Position numbers and translations under genes: made by a program. The notes below the pieces were generated by a model that made no database searches, was not told where the DNA came from, and saw only the letters and a program-made list of their open reading frames with translations. A stretch of 64,000 bases of DNA. Source: Pseudocercospora fijiensis CIRAD86 (taxonomy: Eukaryota; Ascomycota; Dothideomycetes; Mycosphaerellales; Mycosphaerellaceae). Location: NCBI RefSeq assembly GCF_000340215.1, contig NW_006921540.1:1606377-1670376 (forward strand), written 5' to 3'. Positions 51,401 to 61,600 of this stretch are shown here, one piece after another (within the stretch, counting starts at the first letter, position 1; every line of letters starts with the position of its first letter).

Positions 51401-53710
51401 GTGGATAGCGGTCTTTAATAGTAATAGTATTAAGCCTACGATAGTCGACATATAGGCGTAGGCTACTATCCTTCTTTAGTACAAACAGGATAGGTGCACT
51501 AGCAGGGCTGTTACTATACCGAATTCGACTATTGGCTAGGTTTTCCTCTAGGTACTTACGTAACATAGCAAGCTCTCGTTTACTAAGGTTATAGAGGGGT
51601 CGAAAAGGGACCTCTTTGCCCTCTATAATATTAATCTTATAATCCGTCTCTTTAAACATAGGCAATGTCGATGCTAAGTAGTGTTTAAACACATTAATAT
51701 AGGTCTCTCGAATAGGTTCTAGTATGCGCTCAAGCTGTTTAGGATCTATACTATTAGGGGGCACTAGTTTATCGTTATTACTACCGAGCAGGTCGGCAGT
51801 TAGATTAGCTAAGGCGGGAGTCAGGTTGCTAATAAATAGGACCCTAATATTATTAGGACACTCGCTAATGTCGATATGTTTAATATCCTCTTTCCTAGCG
51901 ATTCTAAATCGCTATTATTAACTACCTAAGTCTATAACTATAGTATAGTACTTAAGAATAGGGTTGCTAATAACAATATCGGATAGGAGGCTATCTATGT
52001 CTACCGCGTAGGCAGTAAAGTTTAGTAGGCGTTCATTTCCGAGGTCGTCCTTTAGAGCTATATAGATATAGTAGGCTCCGTAGGTCAAGTGCCGAGCGTT
52101 ATTAAACTAAGCAAGGGTTGGTAGGTTAGTCTTCGGCAGTTGTCGAAGGTCTAATTGCTTAGCTAGGCGATAGCTAATAAGGGCGCTAACTGAATTTCCG
52201 GGGTCTAGTATAACCTTTGCCTTATAGTTAGTGTCGCGCCTAGATATAAGACAGGTACGTGTAATAGCTAGTACAATGTCGATAGTCTTACGCCGTATAA
52301 GGCTAACAGTTAGTGCGGCGCTTACTCTTTTTTCGACTAATAAGAAGGTTGGCTTATAGGGATAGCGTTAGCTACTAAAAGGTGCTTTCGGTGTTCGGCG
52401 GTAGCACGGTCGATTCGGGCCTAGTCCTTAGGTTTGTCGCATTAGCCTAGTAGATAGTTAGTGCTGTTATAGTTAAAGCACTTTAATCCCGTCGGGGGAT
52501 TGTTACCGTAGCTGTTATTGCTGCTATTGTTAGTCGAGCGGTTAGCATTATAGGGATACGAGCCCCTTCTACGGCCCCTGTTACGGCCTCCTCTATATAG
52601 CCGTCGGCTACGGCTTCTCCTACGGTCGTTGCTACTATTCCTATTATTAGCACTATTGTTCTAGTAGGAACCTTGGTTTCCTCCGCGGCTACGATAGGTA
52701 GCTAGGCGTATCTTAGATTCTAACCGTTGTTAGAGCTATACTATACGCTCTATAGTCTCGACTTCAACTATAAATTGAATGCGTATAAGATTGGTCTGTT
52801 TAAACACACGGCGGCGGTCTAATTTAAGGACCAATTCCTATCGCAATTTAGGGCGTATTTCGGAAATCTAGATAGAGTCGGTCTTAGCTAGTAAATCGTC
52901 CTCGAGGGTCTTTAAATAGGCCTTAAATAAGCGAGCCGATTGATTAGTCTTTTGTTTAGCTCGAAGGTATTAGTCCTAAGCGTGTTGTTACCTCAGTATA
53001 GGGTTTCTAAGGGTATCTAGCATAATAGTCTTGTAGTCTTGCTACTAAATAGCGGTCTAGTCGTAAAGGGAATTAAAATGGTCATCCTATATACGCTTTA
53101 GGTCGCTATTAATGTACTGCATAGCGTATACGACTAAGGAATAGTCGTCTAGTAGCGCTCTTAGTGCGTTGCGCTAGTTGAGCTTATAGTTACGAATATA
53201 GTCGTTATACTGCTTTCGGCTAGAGCTATTAAACACGGTGCAGTCCTTAAGTTTAGCATCCTTCTTCTAGACTAGAACTAATAGCGAGGAAGGCCCTACT
53301 GTCGGCTTAGTGTTAGTTGTTAGAGCCTCCTAAAGGCGGCGAATCTCGAGGAGATTATCCTTTAGCTGTTGTTCTTAACGTAGGGCAGTAAGCCTATTTT
53401 AGGTAGCTTCTTGAAGTCTCGCTACTAGCTAGGGCCTAAAGGCTAGCTAGCTATATCGTCGATTAACAATGTTATTAAGAATGTCGTTAACAGGCAATTC
53501 TAGATCGTTACCTAGAATTATAGGTTCTTCTTTAGTAGGCTTAGCAGCAGGCCCTTTAGTAGGAGGTACTTTAGTAGAAGGCACTCTAGTAGGAGCCTTA
53601 GTAGGCACTTCGGTAGGCACTATGCCACTAGCGTTGTTGTTGCTAGCGCTGCTAGCGGCAGCACGGTTGTTGTTTCGTAATAAACCGGCTATTATAAGGG
53701 GCGACACTAA
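48440..53710 (-). pseudogene. gag-pol polyprotein of element 2, RIP-inactivated
   Basis: Minus-strand landmarks: a gag segment open at 53707-53447 (Pro/Thr/Ala-rich), a CCHC-like knuckle near 52490-52435 (K-C-F-N then G-x-C-D-K), and an open reverse-transcriptase piece at 51764-51291 ([22 protein letters not shown]). RNase H is near 50600-50480 (Y-E-T-Y-E-Q-E-L-L-A-I-I-E). An integrase core is open at 49613-49413 (D-F-I-x-G-L, V-V-V-D-R-F-T-K-G), with an N-G-Q-T-E-R segment near 49275. An I-S-L-L-K-P-Y module is near 48695, and a chromodomain near 48605-48490 (Y-L-L-R, G-Y). TAG codons break the whole. Confidence 0.88.
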
Positions 53711-53962
53711 TAATATATTGTTAGCCCCTAAGATGCGGATATAGCGGAATTAGTAGATATCGGCTTAGTATACTTAACTTAGTGTAATAGGCCGTATAGA
53801 AGGCCTTACTTAATAATTGGTACGGTTGTTTCGATAGAATAGTACGTATAGGTCCCGTTCTTCGGGCGCAATATAGTTAAATCGATAGTTTTCGTAGCTA
53901 TACCGCTAAAAGCTTGAAATAAGGACTATCTAGCTACTACCCTTAAAGGGTAGATCGAATAC

Positions 53963-54162
53963 TGTATAAGAAGGGTTATGTTAGCAGGTAGATAGGGTAG
54001 TAGTAAATCAGTATAGTATTCGATAGAGATCTAAGAGGAGAGGGAGGAAGGTAGGCAAGTTAGCCTAACGCTAAGCGCTAAGCCCTACCTAAGGCATCGA
54101 GACCCTAGCTTCACTCGAGCCCGGTTACATACCAATCACGTGTAACCTCTTTGGTCCTAATA
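53963..54162 (-). repeat. 5' LTR of element 2
   Basis: It is 200 bp and has TGTATAAG where the other LTR has TGTAAG. RIP-state bases are divided between the two copies. The sequence just inside gives no obvious tRNA primer-binding site. Confidence 0.93.
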
Positions 54163-54167
54163 TATAT
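54163..54167. repeat. Target site duplication TATAT (right)
   Basis: Partner of 47061-47065. Confidence 0.8.
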
Positions 54168-57100
54168 ACTGCACTAAAAGACACCCCTCTTAGGCGAAGG
54201 AATGCCTAGTAAGAATATAGGCAGCTAGGAAGGTAAAGGAAGCTAGAATTAATACACTAAAAAGATATATAATAAGCTAGGGCAGCTAGGTATAGAAGCA
54301 ACCTAGCTAAGTGCTATAAAAGAGGTCTAGATAAGATAATAGGTTCACATTTAGGGCCTTACTAGCATAAGAGAGTTACTAGCAACTAGGGAGACTAAGA
54401 TACCTTAACATTATAGGAAAGGAAGTAGGGCAGACAAAGCTTAGTTAAATGTTAGTCTAAAGTAAGGGAAGACTAAAGGAAAACTTATAGGGAAATAATA
54501 TAGATAAAACCTAATAAATATTGCAACATTACTAAACATTATATAGTACAATATTAATAAGAGCAAAGACAAGGTATAGAGGAGCTTCCTTTAAGCACTA
54601 AACCTAAAAGAACATTACATTATTGCAATCTAAGAGCCCTAGCTTAACCTATATACAAAGAGACTAGCAACAGTTAAAGACCTAAGATACTACCCAATTA
54701 TCTACAACTAGGGAGCCCTAAGGATATATATCTACATTAGTAAGGAGATAGATACAGAAACCTAGCAGGCTATACTATAGGAGGATAGGGACCTAACATT
54801 AGTTTAAGTAGAGACATCCTAAGGTACACTCTAAGTCTACTATATATACAACCTACTACTAGACTTAAGAAGTAGTACCTAACTAAAAACCCTAGAAAGA
54901 CTACCTAGAGTTATCTAGAGGAATACCTACTAAATCCTACTTAGGGATTTCAACCTCTACTACCCCCTCTAGGGCTTAGACTTTACCCTAGCTTACTACT
55001 TCCTAGTAGGAAGACTGATTGATATATTAGAGAGGGAAGGAATAGAAATTGTTACCCTAAAGGGACTAATTACTTAGGAGGCAAGAGGAAGCAGTAGTAT
55101 ACTAGACCTATACTTTATATTATATTAGATTAGGAACAGGATTATAAGATACAGGGTCAACTAGGAACTAGAAGAATTATTAGACTACTTCCCGGTACAG
55201 ATTAAGCTGAATATCTAAGCTAATTAGGAAAGGGAACTAGAGGAGAAGCTCAACTAGAAAGGTGCCTAATAGGGCAGGATTAGGGAGGAACTAGAAAGGG
55301 ACCTAAAACTAGAGGAACTCTTAATAAAGTACCTACTAAGGCTAGAGGATATTAATAAGGCAGTAGAAGAACTAATAGGAATCCTAAAACAGATAGCTAG
55401 AAAGCATACCCTAGTAAAGAAACATTTACTATACTAGCAACTATACTAGACTAATAAGTATATAAGGAAGGTTAAAGTAGCAAGGAAGGCTAGGAGGCAG
55501 TAGATATAAACCTATACCTAGGAAGCATAGGACAACTATAACAAAGCCTACTAAGAAAAGAAGATCTAGATTAAGAAAGACAAGATATAAGAATAGAGAT
55601 CTATAATAGGAATAATTATAAAGAAACTAGAGGAGATATAGAGGATAGCTAAATAGGTAAGGAGACCTAAATAGGACAAGGACATACTACTACAATTCCC
55701 GGATATTATAGACTAACAAGGACAAATATAGACTATAATAGAAGGGAAAGTAAGAGCCCTAGGCTAACACTTCTTCTATAGAAAAGTACAAGCAGACCTA
55801 TTAGATATAAAGGAGAAAGAATAAGAGACTCTACTACTAGGTATACTAAGAGATACCTAGGTCAAACCCGAAACTATTAAAAGGATCCTAAAGAAAATTC
55901 TAGGCAATAAGGCACTAGGAGAAGACAAGATCTATAACAAACTTCTAAAAGCATATAGGAAGGGGCTAGCCCTAGCACTAGCTAATATCTTTTTATAAAG
56001 CCTAGTACTAGGACACTACCTAAGACTATTTAGGAAGTCCCTAATAGTAGTGCTAAGGAAGCCCTAGAAGGAAGACTATATATAGCTTAAGGCCTATAGA
56101 CTAATAGCCCTACTTAATATAATAGGTAAGGTACTAGAAAAAATTGTCGCTAAAAGGCTAACAACCTTTACCGAGGAAAGGAACATCCTTCCTAAAGGCT
56201 AGATAGGAGGAAGAAAGAAGAGGTTAATACTAATAGCTATAGAACTAATTACAAAATAGATCAAGTATATCTAGCACTATAGTTAAAACTAGGTAGCAAT
56301 CCTCCTCTCCCTTAATATCTTAGGAGCCTTTAATAATGTCTCCTATAAAAGGCTCCTATATATACTTAAACAGAAAGCTATACTAAACTAGATAGTCTAA
56401 TTTATCTAGTCCTTCTTATAGGAAAGATCAATATAGCTTATTCTAGGCAAATTCAAATTAGACCTAATACTAACTAAAAAGGGAATCCCCTAAGGATTAA
56501 TACTCTCCCTAATCCTCTTCCTTATCTTTATAGTAGACCTACTCCTACTCCTAGAATTAAAAAATATATCAGTATTAGGGTTTATAGATAACATAAACAT
56601 CCTAGCCTAGTCTAAGACAATAGAAACCAACTATAAGATCCTAGAAGAGAAGCACTAGGAATATAAAAAATAGGTAAGGAGATATAGAGCAAAATTCGCC
56701 TTAGAAAAGTACTAGCTTATCTACTTTAGCAAGGCTAAATCAACCTATAATATAAAGCAATCAATTACTATCTAAGGCTTTAAAACCTAACTATTAGCAG
56801 AGCTTAGGGTACTAGGGATCTAGCTAGATCTAAAACTGAATTAGGGACTATAAGTAAAGAAGGCAAAGTAGAGGGCAGATGCTAATATGCAATCTATTAA
56901 TAGGCTTATAGCCTCTATATAGGGGGCTACATTAGAGAAAGCTAAAGTTATATATAAAGTAATTGTTAAGCTAGCAATACTATATAGAGCATAGATATAG
57001 ACAGCCTAGGAGAAAACACTAAAGAGGATTAAGCAACTAGTTAGCAGGTCCTAAACCTAAAGCCTAAAGAAAATCCTAGGAGTATATAAAACTATACTAA

Positions 57101-58130
57101 TAAGGGTAGTAGAAATAGAATTAGGGATCCTACTAGTTAAACAATACTTTAAGGGACTAAGACACTAATATACAGCAAAGACAATAGAATACCTAGCCTA
57201 ACAGACTATCTAAAAGGCACTAGATAAGATAAAAGCCTAGTATATTAGGACTAGGAGGCGAGATAGACTATAAATAACTCTCTAGAAAGTTAAAGACCTA
57301 GAGCAATATAGAGTCTTAATAAGAGAAATGCTAGAGAAAGAGCTTTAGGGACTAAATATAAGGCTAAAGGAAGATAAGCTAAAGGGAGAGAAACAAAGCC
57401 TAGCAGAATTAATTGCTAGATACCTATAGGAGTAGGAATAGAACAAAACACAAGTTAGACTAGGAACCCTAAAGGCACTAATCAAATTTAGTTAATACAA
57501 CTACTAGCTCTATAAGGACCTAAACAGGGCCGAGGCAAGCCTAGCTATCTAAATTAGATCTAAATATATTAGACTTAGATCTTACCTATTTAGAAGAAAC
57601 GTCCTAGGAATTGAAAGTAGGGCTTATTAATATAGCTACTAATCTTAGAACCCTAAGTATATATTGCTAGTCTGCCCCTAATAGTTAGAAGGTAGAAGTA
57701 ATTAGAGACTAAAAGCAATAGAAAGGGAATACGATAAGCTAATCTAGAGCAAAGAAGACCTAAAGAGGATAGTAAAGTAGATTATTAAATAGGGATTTAT
57801 ACAACAATTCGCACTAGTAAAGGAAACTAAGGAGTAGATAAGAAGGAGGGAAGAAAAGGGGGAAAGAAGAGTAGGGTAGTAGGTAAGGTAGTTAGAGGGT
57901 AACAACTATAATACTAGTATACCCTAGAGGAAGGAAAATAAGGAAACGAGGAAGATCAATACTTATAAATAGGATAGGAGGGAGGTTTTTACTAACTAAG
58001 TTGGTTTCCTACCTAAAACAATATATAGAAACAGACCTATATAGGCCGAAAGGCACTACAACAGGCAAATGAAATATCTATCTATCTATATAACTTGGTT
58101 AATAGTATAGTTAATAGATAATCTTCGACG
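54168..58130 (+). pseudogene. LINE ORF1 end and ORF2 (endonuclease-reverse transcriptase), RIP-inactivated
   Basis: The first about 130 bp carry the end of ORF1 (C-T-K-R-H-P-S then A-K-E-C). ORF2 begins with an exonuclease-endonuclease-phosphatase fold near 54510-55200, showing Q-Y-N-I-N-K-S and I-Q-E-P. Reverse transcriptase lies at about 56030-56700, with K-A-Y-R-L-I-A-L-L-N, then G-I-P-Q-G and the catalytic box F-I-D-N-I-N, where one Asp appears as Asn. A C-terminal region near 57600-57700 includes L-V-C-P, as in the Cys/His tail of Tad-like ORF2. TAG codons are frequent. It would have copied the LINE RNA at a nicked target. Confidence 0.72.
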
Positions 58131-58662
58131 TTTAGTAAAATAACCGTTAAGGCTTGGCTGAGTTTGTGCAAGCTTCGAGACCAGTTTGGAGGAAAGTTAA
58201 CGTCCACTGACAGAAACGACCGCTTTCCACGTGCATGAGAACTACCAACACAACGAAACGGTCAGACTCGGTGGACCGTGCACAAATTGTGCGTAGGTTC
58301 GCTGAGACGTCCGCGACTCGGTGCGACAGAGAGGCTTCAGCTTCCCCATTCCGAGCCATTCAATGTTCGATACGACTAAGCAAGGGACAATATATCGAAC
58401 AACAAGCCATGTATCAGCACGAAACATTGCTCGAACGATGTACAAGTTTTCTTTCTTTCCATCATCCCTTACATCAGCCTCGATGGCTCGACGACCATGC
58501 TAGTACGTCTAATTTACATTGATCTTCCACTCTCGAAAGAAGTGGTGGTGGCATCGCTTTCTACATGTATCAAATCACCATTTCCACCAACGCCCATCGC
58601 TATGCCGCCGAAATATCGCAGGAGTACACTGCAGAGCACCATGTCTTTTGCCTTCCTCTGGA
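58131..58662. other. Intergenic between island 3 and RPO41
   Basis: About 530 bp; normal composition resumes near 58145. It should contain the RPO41 3' UTR. No supported gene. Confidence 0.45.
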
Positions 58663-61600
58663 TCAATGGAAGAAGTACCTCGACTCTCTCAGTCTCGTCA
58701 CATCAAAGTCTCCCTTAGCAGGAACCTCAGGCATGGTCAATGGAAGCCACACATACAGTTTGCGCTGAGCACGTTTCGGAGTTTTGGCCTTTTTCGTGTC
58801 ACCCGTCGTCTGCACCGTGGTATCCGACTCTTCATCATTCTCCCCTGATACTGCATCGGCAGTGGCATCAAGGTCCTGATCTGCAGCGTCGTCAAGTACT
58901 GCGGCATCCAACTCTACCGAAGCCTCAACCTCAAGGGGGTTGACAGGCATCTCCCCCAGCTTTTGCCCGGCGAGCTCGGTCGCGGCCGCGAAAGCGGTCG
59001 TGTCAGATTCTGCGAGCACAATGCTGCCAGGTGTAATCATTGCTTGGCCTTTGGCGTTCTCGGCAGGATCTTCGCTGTTGAGAAGGCGCATTCGTTCTGC
59101 TTCGAGGCCTAGTTCGCTCGGCATCGTTTCGTCCTTGCGCTCTTTGGCTTCTGCCTTGAGTTCGAGCCGTCGAGCAGTGATGCGTTGTCCGACCGGACTG
59201 TCTGCAAGTACTGAGGCCATGTACATACAGCCTTTGTATCTGGTTTCGAATTCTTCACGGAGGCGGGCAATGATGTCCTCTTCGTGCATGGCGATGAAAG
59301 CATCGCGGAGGACTTCACTCAGTCGGTTGACGTCGCAGGCGTGGGTCCAGAACGAGTCGTGAATACTTGCGAATGTCATATTTTCCTGATCGCATGCGAG
59401 TGCACTCAGTAGCATGTGAGTGGCATCCAGGGAATGAATGAAGTTGGGCGGAAAAGCTTGGAGTTGCTTTCGTCGACTGACAGGGTCCCAGACTTGTGGA
59501 TCTTGCAAAGCAATCGCCTGCATGCTCGTGAGCACGATCTTGGACTTCGCTGATCGGTACGGCTGGACCACTGGGAGGCGCAGCGGGGTGGTCCAGACGA
59601 CGGTGGATTTGAACAGAGGCTTGGACAGCGCGTGTTCGTCCTTACGTCTCTCCGACCTCTTCTGCTTGGGCGATGCGACCATGGGTGTCTTGACTGCGTC
59701 GGCGGGAACAACGCCTTCTGCGCTTTCCTCTGTCTTGTCAGCGTTCTTCGCTGCCTTCTTTCCAGTCTTCTTTGCAGTCTTCAACTTCTTTGCGCGAGCT
59801 ATCCTCTTTGTTTGCCCCTTCAATTCCTCTACTTGCTCGGCTGTAAGGCATGTTGATATTCGGTCCGCACACTGTCCCAGCCAATTTTGGATAGCTTGCG
59901 CTCCAGCAAACATCTCTCCCAGCGACTTGAAGATCTTCAGCGCGACGTAATGCGACATGTTCCCAAGGTTGACCGTGTCGTATTCCGTAACCTCAGGGAA
60001 GAGGACTTCCAGCTGTTTGCGAACCTGAGCTCGTGCGCCGAAGAAGGTGACTCCGTACACATTAGTCATGACGGGTTGCTTGACGCACTTTCTCGTGATG
60101 CGACCTTGCAATTTCTGCGCAATGGGATTGCCTTCCTTTACATCTTTTTCCACCTCTGCTTTTACGGCTTCAGCGACTGCTGTGTAGACATCAGCCGGTC
60201 GGTCGCTAGGCTCAAGGTTCACTTGCGCAGCTCCCGCTTTGTCGCCACCAAGTGCGGCGTAATGCTGCAGTCCGTTACAAGTCCCGTCCTGCTGGACCGG
60301 GAGGTGGGAGACGAACTTGGTCGGATCGGGGGAATCCAAGGCGGCGGTGAGTTCGAAGCAAGCAGCCAGAGTCTGCCATGCATCTTCTGCCTGCAACCAC
60401 CACCTGCGTCCTCCTAGTGGATCACGTACGGAATCGTAGATGTCGTCAAGATGCCCCATAGTGAACTCTACCCGCTCCTCCAGACTGGCCTTGTCGTGGC
60501 CGGCTACGGTCGCCATGTGGATCTTCAGCCAGCGGAGACCATTCTCGCCGAGCTCTTTGCCATCCGCGAACACCAAAAGTCCGCGCACATTATCAGCGCC
60601 CATGTGGTTGAGATATGGGGGAATGGGGTATGCTCGGCCTCGAAAATCCATGTTGTGCGGGAAGTAGAGAGTCTCGTTGAGCAGCGTGCGCGCGATTTCG
60701 AGCTGGAAGTTTTGGAAACATCGTTTCGAATGGTACCCGCCCTTCTTGTTGTCCAGTGCCCTGATCTCAGCCAGCCATTTTCTCCGCTCCAGTGGATCAG
60801 CCGATGAATCTGGCTCAGGAGGCATTTTCATTTCGGGGTTGAGAGGTGCAAAGTTCGCAATGGCCTCTCCAGAATTCCATGCCTCAAGCTGAACTTTGAA
60901 AACTTCTTGATGTACTTTCCATGGTACCTTGCCCAACGCCGTGAGGCCTTTGTAGAGTGTATCCAGATCATTATTCTGGTCAGCTGCCATGAAGTACTCT
61001 TTCGAGGACTTGTCGCCCTGCTGAAGGCGAAGGACGGGATTCGAGTAATGTAGGTAGCCGCCGTCACTCCAGCCTGTCCATGGTTTCGGCTCCACGACCA
61101 TTGGCATACGCTTCGCGATTAGACTTCCAACGGGCTCGCTTTGCAACTTGTCAAGTAAGGCTGGGTTCGGGCTTATAATGCCGGTCTTCTTGCCCTTCTC
61201 GTATTTGAGGCGATGCAGGAAGGCAGGCTGCATCTGAGTGATCATCTCTTTCGTCCTCGGGTGCTGTCTCGTGACCGGAAGGTGTGCACACTCTAAGACT
61301 TTGGACACAAGCATCGCTCCCAGCTTAGCATGTACGACCAGCGGCCACTCTACCTCTGCTAACATGGCTTGGCTGGCCTTTTTGGCTTTTGTCTTGGGCG
61401 ACGTATTCGCTTTATCGATTCCCTTCTTCAAAGCTGAAACTGCTTGCCGCCTGATGTGGGACGTCGTGTTTGTCTTGCGGTTCTGAGGAGCCGACGCTTT
61501 CTGTCTCGCCACACTCGCAAGACACTCGGCCTCGATGGATTTGGACAGCGTGACTGTCAAGCTGTTTAGTTTGGCCTCCGAAGCGTATACTCCTGTGCTT

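Larger units (their letters stand above)
47066..54162 (-). mobile_element. Full-length chromodomain Ty3/gypsy LTR retrotransposon (element 2)
   Basis: It is 7097 bp, bounded by LTRs of 198 and 200 bp and a TATAT duplication, with coding sense on the minus strand. The order is gag, zinc knuckle, protease region, reverse transcriptase, RNase H, integrase, chromodomain. It differs in LTR and internal sequence from element 1, so it is a separate family. RIP is present but lighter in places, leaving a 157-codon piece of reverse transcriptase open. About 1.2 kb between chromodomain and 3' LTR has no known domain. Confidence 0.92.
46081..58130 (+). mobile_element. LINE (non-LTR retrotransposon, Tad/I-like), interrupted by element 2
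   Basis: The two halves (to 47065, and from 54168) have plus-strand coding sense. Order: ORF1 with CCHC-type knuckles, then an apurinic-type endonuclease, reverse transcriptase and a C-terminal Cys-containing region. This is the layout of Tad1-like fungal LINEs. No poly-A tail was found; a short ATCTATCTATCTAT run lies near 58075. 5' truncation cannot be judged because the 5' end is undefined. RIP has filled the frames with TAG codons. Confidence 0.75.
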
